Shown here one piece after another: positions 36,216 through 45,554 of a stretch of DNA of 64,000 bases. The DNA lies in assembly GCA_018402235.1 (NCBI GenBank), contig JAGYJJ010000004.1, positions 703,256-767,255 of the forward strand, read 5' to 3'. The position numbers and the translations under genes were made by a program. Numbering within the stretch: the first letter of the stretch is position 1; each line of letters opens with the position of its first letter. Source of the stretch: Candidatus Nanopelagicales bacterium (GTDB taxonomy: Bacteria > Actinomycetota > Actinomycetes > S36-B12). A model generated the notes under the pieces. That model had not been told where the DNA came from and searched no databases. It was given only the letters and a program-made list of their open reading frames with translations.

Positions 36216-36374
36216 GGGCGAAACACTAGGGCCGATTCCATGGTGCGGGCACGCCGATACCTGTGAGAGAGGCCACCCACTCACCTGTTTAACCCGGCGA
36301 GCCGGGGTGGCGGAACGGGGATACTCTGGTCTCGTGCCCGGCAGTGCCCGGTTTCGCCTAGTACGCCTGAGCAC

Positions 36375-36396
36375 ACACAGTGCATACACAGTGCAT
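36375..36396. promoter_or_regulatory. tandem 11-base repeat upstream of sdhC
   Basis: ACACAGTGCAT occurs twice, head to tail with no spacer (36375-36385, 36386-36396), 33 bases before the sdhC start. An 11-base period places both copies on the same DNA face. It overlaps the expected leader or promoter of the sdh operon, so it may be an operator. AGGAGGAGGA follows as the sdhC ribosome site. Confidence 0.45.
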
Positions 36397-36428
36397 AACG
36401 AACATCCCGTCCAGGAGGAGGATCGCCG

Positions 36429-36827
36429 GTGGCCACCACTACACCCGTCGGCACGCTCTACCGCGGCGGCGAAGGCATGTGGACCTGGGTTCTGCACCGG
36501 ATCACCGGTGTCAGCGTCTTCTTCTTCCTCTACGTCCACGTCCTCGACACCGCACTTGTCCGCGTCTCACCCGAGGCCTACGACATCGTCATCGCGACCT
36601 ATAAAACGCCGATCGTCGCCCTTCTCGAGGTCGGCCTCGTTGGAGCCGTGCTCTACCACGCGCTCAACGGTCTGCGGGTGATCGCGGTGGACTTCTGGTC
36701 CAAGGGACCGCGCTATCAGCGTCAGATGACCTGGGGCATCGCCGCCGTGTGGTTCGTCGTGATGATTCCAGCCTCATATCGCATGCTCATGCACACGTTC
36801 GAAGCACTATTCGGGAGCACCCCATGA
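36429..36827 (+). CDS. sdhC: succinate dehydrogenase cytochrome b subunit
   Basis: A 132-residue membrane anchor with three spans. [20 protein letters not shown] at the N-terminus and [20 protein letters not shown] contain the quinone-site Ser/Arg region and a heme-ligand His; [16 protein letters not shown] holds another His. The GTG at 36429 has a strong AGGAGGAGGA site. First gene of sdhCDAB; the ATGA overlap with sdhD shows coupling. It anchors complex II in the membrane and passes electrons to menaquinone. Confidence 0.92.
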   Translation: MATTTPVGTLYRGGEGMWTWVLHRITGVSVFFFLYVHVLDTALVRVSPEAYDIVIATYKTPIVALLEVGLVGAVLYHALNGLRVIAVDFWSKGPRYQRQMTWGIAAVWFVVMIPASYRMLMHTFEALFGSTP

Positions 36828-37246
36828 GCGCACCCAGCATCGACGCACCCCGCTCGTTCAGCGGCCGTTCCATGAATCGACGGAACGGCCAGCGCAGCAA
36901 CTTTGAGTTGTACTCGTGGCTGTTCATGCGTATCTCGGGCATCGTTTTGGTGTTCCTCGTCCTCGGACACCTGTTCATCATGAACATCCTGGACGGCGGA
37001 GTGCAGCGCATCAACTTCGCATTCGTGGCCGGCAGATGGGCCAGTCCCTTCTGGCAGGTCTGGGATCTGACCATGCTGTGGCTCGCCATGCTGCACGGCA
37101 CGAACGGCATGCGAACGATCATCAACGACTACGCAGAGCGCGATCAAACTCGCTTTTGGCTGAAGATGATCTTGTACGTTTCGGCCGGCTTCATCATCCT
37201 TCTCGGGACGCTCGTCGTATTCACCTTCGATCCCAATATCGGCTAA
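36824..37246 (+). CDS. sdhD: succinate dehydrogenase membrane anchor subunit
   Basis: A 140-residue protein with three membrane spans ([58 protein letters not shown]). The His of [14 protein letters not shown] and of [10 protein letters not shown] are typical heme/quinone-side residues. The ATG at 36824 overlaps the sdhC stop by 4 bases; a longer in-frame version lies inside sdhC and is rejected. It completes the two-subunit membrane anchor of complex II. Confidence 0.92.
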   Translation: MSAPSIDAPRSFSGRSMNRRNGQRSNFELYSWLFMRISGIVLVFLVLGHLFIMNILDGGVQRINFAFVAGRWASPFWQVWDLTMLWLAMLHGTNGMRTIINDYAERDQTRFWLKMILYVSAGFIILLGTLVVFTFDPNIG

Positions 37247-37278
37247 GAGAAACCCGCTACCTCGAGGAGCGCACTTCG

Positions 37279-39033
37279 ATGCAAACCCATACCTTCGACG
37301 TCATCATCGTCGGTGCCGGTGGTGCCGGCATGCGCGCTGCGCTTGAATCCAGCGGCCGCGCTCGCACTGCTGTTCTCACGAAGCTCTACCCCACTCGTTC
37401 GCACACCGGCGCCGCGCAGGGCGGCATGTGTGCAGCGTTGGCGAACGTGGAGGAAGACAACTGGGAGTGGCACACCTTCGACACCGTGAAGGGTGGCGAC
37501 TACCTGGTGGACCAGGACGCCGCCGAGATCATGTGTAAGGAGGCCATCGACGCAGTCCTCGATCTGGAGAAGATGGGCCTACCCTTCAACCGCACCCCCG
37601 AAGGCCGCATCGACCAGCGTCGCTTCGGTGGTCACACCCGCAACCACGGTGAGGCTGCGGTTCGTCGATCCTGCTACGCGGCCGACCGCACCGGCCACAT
37701 GATCTTGCAGACGCTCTACCAAAATTGCATCAAGGCCGAAGTGGAGTTCTTCAACGAGTTCTACGTCCTGGATCTGCTGCTCAACGAGGATTCTGGTGAG
37801 CCGGTAGCCGCGGGTGTAGTGGCATACGAACTCGCTACCGGAGAGATACACATCTTCAAGGCCAAGTCGATCGTCTTCGCCACCGGTGGTTACGGCAAGG
37901 TGTGGAAGACCACGTCGAACGCGCACACCCTCACAGGCGATGGCATGGGGATCATCTGGCGCAAGGGGTTGCCCCTTGAGGATATGGAGTTCTACCAATT
38001 CCACCCCACGGGCCTGGCCGGTCTGGGCGTGCTGCTGACCGAGGGTGCCCGCGGCGAAGGCGGCATCTTGCGCAATGCCACCGGCGAGCGCTTCATGGAG
38101 CGGTACGCACCCACCATCAAGGACCTCGCCCCGCGCGACATGATTGCCCGCGCAATGGTCCAGGAGGTTCGCGAAGGCCGAGGTGGCGGCCCGAACAAGG
38201 ATTACGTGTTCTTAGACCTCACCCATCTGCCCGCCGAGCAGGTGGAGTCAAAGCTCCCCGACATCACCGAGTTCTCCCGCACGTATCTGGGCGTGGATCC
38301 AATCACCGAGCTGGTCCCGGTGTTCCCCACGGCCCATTACGCCATGGGCGGTGTACCCACTAACGTCGAGACCGAGGTATTGCGCGACAACGACCACGTG
38401 GTGCGCGGCCTCTACGCCGCTGGCGAGGTGGCCTGCGTTTCTGTGCACGGCGCCAACCGCCTGGGCACCAACTCACTACTCGACATCAACGTTTTCGGTC
38501 GGCGAGCAGGCATCGCAGCAGCCGAGTACGCGACGTCGGTCGACCACGTGGAGCTTCCGGGAGACCCACAAGGGGCCACCATCGCTCTCGTCGAGCAGAT
38601 GCGTTCGGCCACCGGCAACGAGCGCGTTGCCGTGTTGCGCAAGGAGTTGCAGGAGACCATGGACATGAACGCCCAGGTCTACCGAACCGAGGTGACCTTG
38701 AAGCAGGCGCTTGGTGATGTTCAAGAACTCAAGAGTCGCTACGCGAATGTGTCGATCCAGGACAAGGGCACCCGCTACAACACCGATCTCCTTGAGGCGA
38801 TCGAGCTCGGTTTCCTCCTTGATCTCGCAGAGGTGACCGTGGTGAGCGCTCTCGAGCGCAAGGAATCCCGCGGTGGCCATGCTCGCGAGGACTACCCGAA
38901 TCGCGACGATGTCAACTTCATGCGCCACACGATGGCCTACAAGTCGACCGACGTAAGCGGCGAAGGCTACGTCCGCTTGGATTACAAGCCGGTGAACGTC
39001 ACCCGCTACGAACCGATGGAGCGCAAGTACTGA
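37279..39033 (+). CDS. sdhA: succinate dehydrogenase flavoprotein subunit
   Basis: A 584-residue catalytic subunit. FAD binding: [19 protein letters not shown] at residues 6-24; the covalent flavin His is His42 in [10 protein letters not shown]. Active-site region: [20 protein letters not shown], then [19 protein letters not shown] with the catalytic Arg, and [16 protein letters not shown]. It oxidises succinate to fumarate on the cytoplasmic face. I chose ATG 37279 with GAGGAG upstream, since the frame reaches back into sdhD without homology. Its stop overlaps the sdhB ATG by one base (TGATG). Confidence 0.96.
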   Translation: MQTHTFDVIIVGAGGAGMRAALESSGRARTAVLTKLYPTRSHTGAAQGGMCAALANVEEDNWEWHTFDTVKGGDYLVDQDAAEIMCKEAIDAVLDLEKMGLPFNRTPEGRIDQRRFGGHTRNHGEAAVRRSCYAADRTGHMILQTLYQNCIKAEVEFFNEFYVLDLLLNEDSGEPVAAGVVAYELATGEIHIFKAKSIVFATGGYGKVWKTTSNAHTLTGDGMGIIWRKGLPLEDMEFYQFHPTGLAGLGVLLTEGARGEGGILRNATGERFMERYAPTIKDLAPRDMIARAMVQEVREGRGGGPNKDYVFLDLTHLPAEQVESKLPDITEFSRTYLGVDPITELVPVFPTAHYAMGGVPTNVETEVLRDNDHVVRGLYAAGEVACVSVHGANRLGTNSLLDINVFGRRAGIAAAEYATSVDHVELPGDPQGATIALVEQMRSATGNERVAVLRKELQETMDMNAQVYRTEVTLKQALGDVQELKSRYANVSIQDKGTRYNTDLLEAIELGFLLDLAEVTVVSALERKESRGGHAREDYPNRDDVNFMRHTMAYKSTDVSGEGYVRLDYKPVNVTRYEPMERKY

Positions 39034-39791
39034 TGGCAGCCGTTGTCGAGGAAGTAGTCGTCACCGAGGTCGATGCGCCCGTCGCCTCCGACGTCACCTT
39101 CCGGATCCGTAGGTTCATTCCCGAGTTCGATGAAGAACCGCACTGGGAGGACTACACGATCGCGCTGTACCCGACCGATCGCGTCCTCACCGCGCTGGAC
39201 AAAATCAAGGGCGAACTCGACGGTACTTTGAGTTTCCGTCGCTCCTGTGGTCATGGCATCTGCGGGTCGGATGCGATGCGCATCAACGGGCGCAACCGCC
39301 TGGCTTGTAAGACGCTGGTGAAAGATCTGGACATCAAGAAGCCCATCACCGTTGAAGCGATCAAGGGTCTACCCCTTGAGAAGGACATGATCGTCGACAT
39401 GGAGCCGTTCTTCGCGGCTTACCGACAGGTTCTTCCCTTCTTAATCCCCGAAGGCCACGATCCCACGCGTGAGCGTTTGCAATCGGCCGAGGATCGGGCC
39501 CGCTTCGACGACACCACCAAGTGCATCCTGTGTGCGGCTTGCACAACCTCGTGCCCGGTCTACTGGACCGACGGCCAGTACTTCGGTCCAGCAGCGATCG
39601 TGGCAGCACACCGATTCATCTTCGACAGCCGCGACTCCGGCTTCGAGCAGCGCTTGGAGGTGCTGAACGACAAGGAGGGCGTGTGGCGCTGCCGCACCAC
39701 CTTCAACTGCACCGATGCCTGCCCGCGCGGCATCGAGGTCACCAAGGCGATTCAGGAAGTCAAGCGCGCACTGATCTTCCGCCGCGTCTGA
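39033..39791 (+). CDS. sdhB: succinate dehydrogenase iron-sulfur subunit
   Basis: A 252-residue protein carrying three Fe-S clusters: [2Fe-2S] in SCGHGICGSDAMRINGRNRL with the further Cys of NRLAC, then CILCAACTTSCPVYW, and FNCTDACPRGIEVTKAI. It hands electrons from the flavin to the membrane quinone. Last gene of sdhCDAB. The transcript ends in the nested inverted-repeat element immediately downstream. Length and motif spacing are normal for Actinomycetota. Confidence 0.96.
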   Translation: MAAVVEEVVVTEVDAPVASDVTFRIRRFIPEFDEEPHWEDYTIALYPTDRVLTALDKIKGELDGTLSFRRSCGHGICGSDAMRINGRNRLACKTLVKDLDIKKPITVEAIKGLPLEKDMIVDMEPFFAAYRQVLPFLIPEGHDPTRERLQSAEDRARFDDTTKCILCAACTTSCPVYWTDGQYFGPAAIVAAHRFIFDSRDSGFEQRLEVLNDKEGVWRCRTTFNCTDACPRGIEVTKAIQEVKRALIFRRV

Positions 39792-39801
39792 CTTCCCCTC
39801 C

Positions 39802-39922
39802 CCCGCGAACCTCCCCGCAGGCAGCACCGAACCTCCCCGGAATCGACGCCGAACCGCCCCACTAGGGCGGTTCGTTGCGTTGTGCGGGGAGGTTCGGTGT
39901 TCTGTGCGGGGAGGTTCGCGGG
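39802..39922. repeat. triple-nested inverted repeat with GGGGAGGTTCG core
   Basis: Three perfect inverted repeats sit inside one another. Outer arms: 17 bases, 39802-39818 with 39906-39922. Middle arms: 15 bases, 39825-39839 with 39885-39899. Inner arms: 10 bases, 39850-39859 with 39865-39874, loop CACTA. The outer and middle arms share GGGGAGGTTCG; the inner arm is the related GGGCGGTTCG. The element lies between convergent genes (sdhB and a 2-hydroxyacid dehydrogenase), so it may serve as a two-way terminator. Its nested design exceeds what termination needs and it shares its core with the tandem repeat at 46364. Confidence 0.9.
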
Positions 39923-39944
39923 ATGGGGTCAGGAGCGCAGGGCC

Positions 39945-40922
39945 TCAGGCCCTCAACGCTTCTGGATTTACCGGGTGGGCCGGGAGCTGGCCGGCCATCA
40001 CATCCAGCACCGCCTGAGTAGCTGCTTGCGTCATCGCAGAGATCGACCGGTGACTTAGCCCGGCGATATGCGGGGACAAGATAACGGTCGGCAACTCGCT
40101 CAGGGGTGAATCAACAATCGGCTCACTCTCGAATGTGTCAAGACCGGCTCCACCCAAATGGCCCGAAGCGATTGATGCGGCCAGTGCTCGCTCATCGACG
40201 ATGCCACCACGCGAGACGTTCACAACGTACGCACCCTGCTTCATCGCAGCGAACTCCGCGGCACCCAATAGTCCTCGCGTGCTGTCGGTCAAAGGTGCAT
40301 GCACAGTTATCACGTCGCTTATATCTAGCAACGTGGGCAGCTCCACCAACTCGGTTCCCTCCGGCGCCTGCGAGAGGAACGGGTCGTAGACAACAATCGT
40401 CGAGCCAAATCCCCGCAGTCGTCGAATGACCGCACGCCCAATAACACCTGATCCGACCAAGCCCACTGTGGCTCCATACAGATCACTCGGCGTGAGCGCC
40501 CCCGCACGATCCCACCGACCTCGACGAATAGCCGCATCGTTATCGGCCAGGCGTCGCTGCAGCGCCATGATCATTGCGAGTGCGTGGTCGGCAACCGCCT
40601 CTTCGTTGGCGCCCGGAGTAGTTGCGACCACCACGCCAGCCGCCGAAGCAGCCGCCATATCGATCGCATCTACCCCCACCCCGGTTCGAGCGATTACCTT
40701 CAGATTCGGGCACGCAGCGAACACGGACGAATCAAAAGGATCCGTACTGGCGATCACGCCCACCGCGTCACCAATGAGGTCAGCCAATTCCGCGGGCGTT
40801 CGATTACTGGTACGTGGGTGGAGCCGAATGCCCAATCCGGCCTGCTTCAACAAGGCACCGGTGTTTGGGTCATCGACGTCGTAGACCGGCCAGGTGACGA
40901 CAACGTCGTGACTCACATGCAC
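39945..40922 (-). CDS. D-2-hydroxyacid dehydrogenase
   Basis: A 325-residue NAD-dependent dehydrogenase of the SerA/2-hydroxyacid family. Motifs in order: VKVIARTGVGVDAIDMAAA, GVVVATTPGANEEAVADHAL, cofactor motif VGLVGSGVIGRAVIRRL with acidic VVYDPF, and the catalytic region VNVSRGGIVDERAL, then HIAGLSHRS (active His). Candidates include phosphoglycerate, glyoxylate or hydroxypyruvate reduction. Starts GTG 40922 or GTG 40916 are equally possible. It is divergent from the HpaI-type aldolase gene, and the pair probably shares a regulator. Confidence 0.82.
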   Translation of the reverse strand: MHVSHDVVVTWPVYDVDDPNTGALLKQAGLGIRLHPRTSNRTPAELADLIGDAVGVIASTDPFDSSVFAACPNLKVIARTGVGVDAIDMAAASAAGVVVATTPGANEEAVADHALAMIMALQRRLADNDAAIRRGRWDRAGALTPSDLYGATVGLVGSGVIGRAVIRRLRGFGSTIVVYDPFLSQAPEGTELVELPTLLDISDVITVHAPLTDSTRGLLGAAEFAAMKQGAYVVNVSRGGIVDERALAASIASGHLGGAGLDTFESEPIVDSPLSELPTVILSPHIAGLSHRSISAMTQAATQAVLDVMAGQLPAHPVNPEALRA

Positions 40923-40994
40923 CTCAAACTCGAGTAACCGAACCGCGTACCCTCAGCCTACGCGCGATAGCGAGTGTTCACTAGGAGGACAACT

Positions 40995-41774
40995 ATGCGG
41001 CCGAATCCCTGGCTCGATGCCATCCGCGCAGGCGACGTTGCACTCGGCGGTTGGATTTCCAACCCCTCAACGATCAACGCGGAAGTCCTGGGCAGCGCCG
41101 GATTTGACTACGTAGTGATCGATGCCCAGCACGGTGCTATCGACTACGCCTCGATGCTTCCCCTGCTTCAAGTTCTCTCCATCGGTGATTCCACACCCAT
41201 CGTTCGCGTGCCATCGTGCGATACGGGGCACATCGGTAAGGCGCTGGATGCAGGAGCTCGGGCAGTGATCGTGCCTATGGTGAACGATCGAGTCACCTGC
41301 GAGATCGCGATGTCTTATACGAAGTACGCACCCGACGGTGTTCGCAGTTACGGCCCCACTCGCGCGGTCTTGGTAGAAGGTGCCAACTACTTCGAGCAAG
41401 CGCCAGATCAGGTCTCGCTAATCCCGATGATCGAAACCGTCGAGGCGATGCGCAATATTGATGAAATCCTCAGCGTGCCGGGCGTGGAGGCAATATACGT
41501 AGGTCCGAATGATCTTTCGATCAGCTTGGGGCTGCCTCCTGACAACAACGATCCCCGACTCGATGAGGCGATGGTTGAGATCGTGGCCGGTTGCCGGCGA
41601 AACGGCGTGGTGCCGGGGGTGCACGCAAGCGCTGAATTATGTGACAAGCGCGTAACGCAGGGATTCGGCATGGTGACCGTCAGCGCGGATATCGTCGCAT
41701 TGCGCAAGCAGGTGAACAACGACCTCTCGACTGCCCGCGGAACGGTTGGGACGTCCATCACCAGCACGTACTAA
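40995..41774 (+). CDS. HpcH/HpaI-type class II aldolase
   Basis: A 259-residue metal-dependent aldolase that cleaves 2-keto-3-deoxy or 4-hydroxy-2-oxo acids to pyruvate plus an aldehyde. Family marks: GGWISNPSTINAEVLGSAGF, YVVIDAQHGAIDY (catalytic His), ALDAGARAVIVPMVND, LIPMIETVEAMRNIDEIL, and GVEAIYVGPNDLSISLGL with the metal Glu/Asp. ATG 40995 has AGGAGG with ideal spacing. Its tail overlaps the SMP-30 gene. In this catabolic cluster it could take the place of the inositol-pathway aldolase; that is inference. Confidence 0.87.
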   Translation: MRPNPWLDAIRAGDVALGGWISNPSTINAEVLGSAGFDYVVIDAQHGAIDYASMLPLLQVLSIGDSTPIVRVPSCDTGHIGKALDAGARAVIVPMVNDRVTCEIAMSYTKYAPDGVRSYGPTRAVLVEGANYFEQAPDQVSLIPMIETVEAMRNIDEILSVPGVEAIYVGPNDLSISLGLPPDNNDPRLDEAMVEIVAGCRRNGVVPGVHASAELCDKRVTQGFGMVTVSADIVALRKQVNNDLSTARGTVGTSITSTY

Positions 41775-42664
41775 ACGGCGATGGCGCACATCGGTTCGGG
41801 CACACCCGTAACTCCCACGTCCAAAGCCAGGAGTGCCCCGGCTTCAGGCTGACCGGGTGCGGCCGGACGCCGCCCGCCGGTACTGATTGATGTCACCACG
41901 AGTGTGTCCAAGCCCGGACCAGCGAAGGCGGGCATCGATGGTTTCTCGACAGGCAATTCGATCGTGCGGTCCAACCGCCCATTCGGTGTTATGCGCACGA
42001 CGGTCCAGCCGTACACGCAAGCAAGCCAGTAACCACCGTCAGCATCAATGCATGCGCCATCGGGTTTTCCCGGCAAGCTCGTGGCGTCGAAGAAGATCCG
42101 TCGATTGACCGCAGCACCGGTTTCGACGTCGTAATCAAATTCCCAGATCAATTGCTGGGCGGTATCCGTCCAGTACATGGTGCGTTGGTCCGGGGAGAAG
42201 GCCAGACCGTTCGAGGTAGCAACATTGTCAACCAAGGCATCGGCATGGCCGTCGCAATCGACGCGAAACAGGTGCCCACCCGGAAAACCGACTGCATCGT
42301 CATCGCGCTCATCCATCGAACCGATCCACATGCGTCCGGCCGCATCCGGTCGACCGTCGTTCATCCGAACACCTTCGGTGGTTTCCAACGCCAGCAACTC
42401 GCTCCATTGCCCTGTGGCGGCGTGGTACTCGATCAAGCCGGCACCCATTCCGACCACAAATCGATCAGGGACGGCGGTTAATGCCACACACGTCGGCCTA
42501 CTGGGCATGTTCCATACCTGTGGTTCATCCTGACCCCAGCTCAAGGCCTGGATCGTCATCCCATCGATGTCGACCCAGTACAACGTTGAGTCTCGCCCAG
42601 ACCACACCGGTGATTCACCGAGCTTGGCGCGGTGAGTACCCACGGCGTGGACGTCGATGTTCAC
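41771..42664 (-). CDS. SMP-30/gluconolactonase family lactonase
   Basis: A 297-residue six-bladed beta-propeller hydrolase of sugar lactones. Metal and substrate residues appear in order: Glu of KLGESPVWSG, RMNDGRPDAAGRMWIGSMDE (conserved N-D-G and D-x-x-G-R-x-W), VATSNGLAFSPDQRTMYWTD (S-N-G) and LPGKPDGACIDADGGYWLAC (P-D-G). The GTG at 42664 overlaps the reconstructed stop of the IolE-like gene by 4 bases. It probably opens a lactone formed by oxidation of a sugar or cyclitol in the same pathway. Confidence 0.88.
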   Translation of the reverse strand: MNIDVHAVGTHRAKLGESPVWSGRDSTLYWVDIDGMTIQALSWGQDEPQVWNMPSRPTCVALTAVPDRFVVGMGAGLIEYHAATGQWSELLALETTEGVRMNDGRPDAAGRMWIGSMDERDDDAVGFPGGHLFRVDCDGHADALVDNVATSNGLAFSPDQRTMYWTDTAQQLIWEFDYDVETGAAVNRRIFFDATSLPGKPDGACIDADGGYWLACVYGWTVVRITPNGRLDRTIELPVEKPSMPAFAGPGLDTLVVTSISTGGRRPAAPGQPEAGALLALDVGVTGVPEPMCAIAV

Positions 42665-43550
42665 AGCTCGGCGGCGACCTTCTTCAGGAAGTCCACGCTT
42701 GCTCGGGCATCTTCGATGGGGCCTTGGCCAGGTTCGGGATCTCCGCTAACGAACAGTCCTGCTCCAGCACGTACCAACCCTGGTACCCACGGCCTTCTAG
42801 GTGCTTGATCACCCCGGCGATGTCGACATCGCCTGCTCCCGCGGGGACGAACATGCCCTCGATAGTGGCCTGCCGGAACGGCACCTGACCGGTTTGAACT
42901 TTCTCGGCCATCTCGTTCGTCAAATCCTTAACGTGTACGTGCAGCACACGATCACCGGCATCCTTGACCACGTCGAGTGGATCGACACCGGACAAGAATA
43001 GATGGCCGGTGTCCACGCACATGCCAACGTCGCACGAGTTAAGCAGTCGGTCGACCTGGTTCTTGCGGGAGATCGCCATGCCCCAGTGCGGGTGCAGCGC
43101 GGTAGTGAGACCGCGCGCTTGTGTGGTGTCTTGGAAGCGACGCAGATTACGCAGGAAGATCTCCCACTCGTCGTCTGACATGTCGATTTCGGTGTCGTAA
43201 CCGTCGTAGTGGGATCGCGGACCGAGTACCACGGTGGAGGCACCCGCAGCGGCAAGCTGATCGCTTGCCCGACCCACGTACTGCAGTTGGGCGTCGATGT
43301 CCTCGTCTTGGTACAACACCGCCGGGACGAAGCCGCCCACCATCGTCATCTCGTAACCAGCCACGAAGTCCTTGAGTTCATCGGGGTCACTGGGCAAGAA
43401 GCCATCGGGGCCGAGTTCGGTTGCGCTCAGACCCACCTCACGCATCTCCGCCATCACCCGCGTGGGATCCATTGCATGCCCCCACCCCGGGGATCCATCC
43501 ACACCCCAGGTGATGGGGGCGCCAGCCACCCGGCTCAGCATGTCGCTCAT
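42661..43550 (-). CDS. IolE-like sugar isomerase/dehydratase, frameshifted near 42740
   Basis: A 295-residue TIM barrel of the xylose isomerase-like family, similar to inosose dehydratase (IolE). It has GAPITWGVDGSPGWGHAMDP, VGLSATELGPDGFLPSD, TALHPHWGMAISRKNQVD, VGMCVDTGHLFLSGVDP, and VLHVHVKDL with metal-ligating Glu/Asp/His. The direct frame stops early after EIPNLAKAPSK. Adding one C at ATCCC gives EPGQGPIEDARASVDFLKKV and a stop at 42661, overlapping the SMP-30 GTG as expected. So I read a sequence error there. In the IolE step, scyllo-inosose loses water; partner IolD is divergent. Confidence 0.82.
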
Positions 43551-43607
43551 CGCAAATCTCCGTTCGAAGGCGAGGGGGCCTGGTCAAAAACCCCCATGAA
43601 CCCCTAA

Positions 43608-43637
43608 GTTGGAACGTGCCAACGCGAAGCATGGCAC
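43608..43637. promoter_or_regulatory. overlapping inverted repeats in the iolE-iolD divergent gap
   Basis: GTTGG-N6-CCAAC spans 43608-43623, and GTGCCA-N10-TGGCAC spans 43616-43637, sharing bases. Both are dyads in the 160-base gap that must carry promoters for the IolE-like gene (minus) and IolD (plus). They are reasonable operators for a regulator not encoded in this window. Confidence 0.5.
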
Positions 43638-43710
43638 ACGAGTCCAGCTATTTCGACCCACGAAGGAACGGTTCGATGAGTCCGTCATCGAGTCCCGCCG
43701 AGGAGGATCT

Positions 43711-45552
43711 GTGGAGACCATCCGCCTGACCATGGCCCAAGCGCTCGTTCGCTGGCTCACGGCCCAAAAGACCGAGATCGACGGGCAGGTGGTCCCGCTG
43801 TTCCCAGGCGCCTTCGGCATCTTCGGCCACGGCAACGTCACAGCGCTGGCAGAAGCCCTGGCTGAAGTCCAGGACATCTTCCCCACCTGGCGTGGGCACA
43901 ATGAACAATCCATGGCGCTGTCCGCGGTCGCCTACGCCAAGGCGGTACGTCGCAAGCAGATCATGGTCGCCACCTCGTCAATCGGACCGGGCAGCACGAA
44001 CATGGTTACCGCAGCGGGCGTTGCCATCACAAACCGACTGCCGGTTCTCCTGCTCAGCGGCGACACCTTCGCCCATCGCATCGTCGATCCGGTGCTGCAG
44101 CAGGTGGAGCAGTTCAACGATCCGACCATCACCGCAGCAGACACGTTCAAGCCGGTTACCCGTTTTTGGGATCGAATCGTCAAGCCCTCGCAGTTGGTGA
44201 AGTCACTGCCCCAGGCTCTGGCCGTGATGCTCGACCCGGCTACCTGCGGTCCCGCCTTCATTGCCCTGCCCCAGGACGTCCAGGCCGAGGCCTACGACTA
44301 TCCCGCGAAGTTCTTCGAGGAGAAGATTCACTACATCCGCCGCCCCCAAGCCGACCCTCGCGAAATTGCCGAAGCCGCTGCCGTTATCGCCAGCGCCAAG
44401 AAGCCGCTGATCATCTCCGGAGGCGGGGTCCTCTACTCCGGGGCGATTGACTCCCTTGGAGAGTTCGCAGCCAAACGCAACATCCCGGTCGTGGAGACTT
44501 TCGCCGGCAAGGGGGCGTTCGTAGATGACAACCCCAACTACGCCGGTTCGCTGGGCATCGCCGGCGATGCCTGTTCAAACGTGATCGCAGAAGACGCCGA
44601 CGTCGTCGTCGCCGTGGGCACCAAACTTCAAGACTTCACCACCGGCTCGTGGGCATTGTTCAAGGAACCGAACCTGCGAATCGTGTCGATCAACGCAGCG
44701 AGGTGGGATGCGGTTAAGCAGAGCGCGATTTCCGTTGTTGCCGATGCGGACGTTTCCATCAAGCAGATCGATGCAGCGCTTGGCAACTACGCCGCTCCCG
44801 GGGACTGGCTTGCGCGCGCGCAGGCCGAGAAGGCGAAGTGGAACGAGCACCTGGATGAATTCGGTCGGGCAGTGAGCGACCCTCCTGCCTATAACCAGGT
44901 GATCCAGCGCGTGCACCAGGTGTCCGACCCCAGCGACTACGTCCTGTCGGCTGCTGGTGGACTACCCGGTGAGTTGTTCGCCGGCTGGCGCACCAAAGAA
45001 CCCAACACCTTCGACTGCGAGTTCGGTTTCTCCTGCATGGGCTATGAAATTGCCGGTGCAGTAGGCGCGAAGATGGCGCTACCCGATCGCGACGTCGTCT
45101 CCTGGGTGGGTGATGGCTCGTACCTGATGATGAACACCGACATCTACGCCAGCGTCCTTACCGGCAACAAGGTGATCTACATCGTGTGCGATAACGAAGG
45201 ATTCGCCGTCATCAACCGCCTGCAGGTGAACCAGGGCGGCGAGGAATTCAACAACCTGCTGCGGACCACCAAGCACACCGACCTGGTCAAGGTTGACTTC
45301 GTGGCACACGCGGCATCGATGGGCGCGGTTGCCGAGAAAGTGGAGTCCCTCGACGAAATCCCCGCCGCGTACGCGCGAGCCAAGGCCTCAGATCGCACCT
45401 ACGTGATCGTGATCGACGTCGCCCAGTACGAGTGGGTCGGCGGCGGCACCTGGTGGGAGGTTGGCGTTCCGGAGGTGAGCAACCGAGCTGAGGTGCGAGC
45501 GGCCCGGGCCGCCTATGAGGCCGAGTCCAAGCACCAGCGCATCGGAATCTGA
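43711..45552 (+). CDS. iolD: 3D-(3,5/4)-trihydroxycyclohexane-1,2-dione hydrolase
   Basis: A 613-residue thiamine-diphosphate enzyme that hydrolyses the ring of the dione intermediate in myo-inositol breakdown. Marks: LFPGAFGIFGHGNVTALAEA, TWRGHNEQSMALSAVAYAKA (catalytic Glu), the TPP motif VSWVGDGSYLMMNTDIYASV, and the IolD-type ends GFAVINRLQVNQGGEEFNNL and GGGTWWEVGVPEVS. I chose GTG 43711 with GAGGAGGA upstream over an earlier ATG at 43609 in the operator region. It is followed after 2 bases by an SDR. This is the firmest pathway marker of the cluster. Confidence 0.93.
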   Translation: METIRLTMAQALVRWLTAQKTEIDGQVVPLFPGAFGIFGHGNVTALAEALAEVQDIFPTWRGHNEQSMALSAVAYAKAVRRKQIMVATSSIGPGSTNMVTAAGVAITNRLPVLLLSGDTFAHRIVDPVLQQVEQFNDPTITAADTFKPVTRFWDRIVKPSQLVKSLPQALAVMLDPATCGPAFIALPQDVQAEAYDYPAKFFEEKIHYIRRPQADPREIAEAAAVIASAKKPLIISGGGVLYSGAIDSLGEFAAKRNIPVVETFAGKGAFVDDNPNYAGSLGIAGDACSNVIAEDADVVVAVGTKLQDFTTGSWALFKEPNLRIVSINAARWDAVKQSAISVVADADVSIKQIDAALGNYAAPGDWLARAQAEKAKWNEHLDEFGRAVSDPPAYNQVIQRVHQVSDPSDYVLSAAGGLPGELFAGWRTKEPNTFDCEFGFSCMGYEIAGAVGAKMALPDRDVVSWVGDGSYLMMNTDIYASVLTGNKVIYIVCDNEGFAVINRLQVNQGGEEFNNLLRTTKHTDLVKVDFVAHAASMGAVAEKVESLDEIPAAYARAKASDRTYVIVIDVAQYEWVGGGTWWEVGVPEVSNRAEVRAARAAYEAESKHQRIGI

Positions 45553-45554
45553 GC

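Noticed and set aside
36216-36539. N-terminal extension of the mutase frame over the sdhC region
   Set aside because: The extension has no family similarity, runs antisense through the sdhC start, and the conserved protein begins at ATG 36215.
43609-43710. Earlier ATG start for iolD
   Set aside because: It falls in the operator dyads, lacks family similarity, and GTG 43711 has a strong ribosome site.
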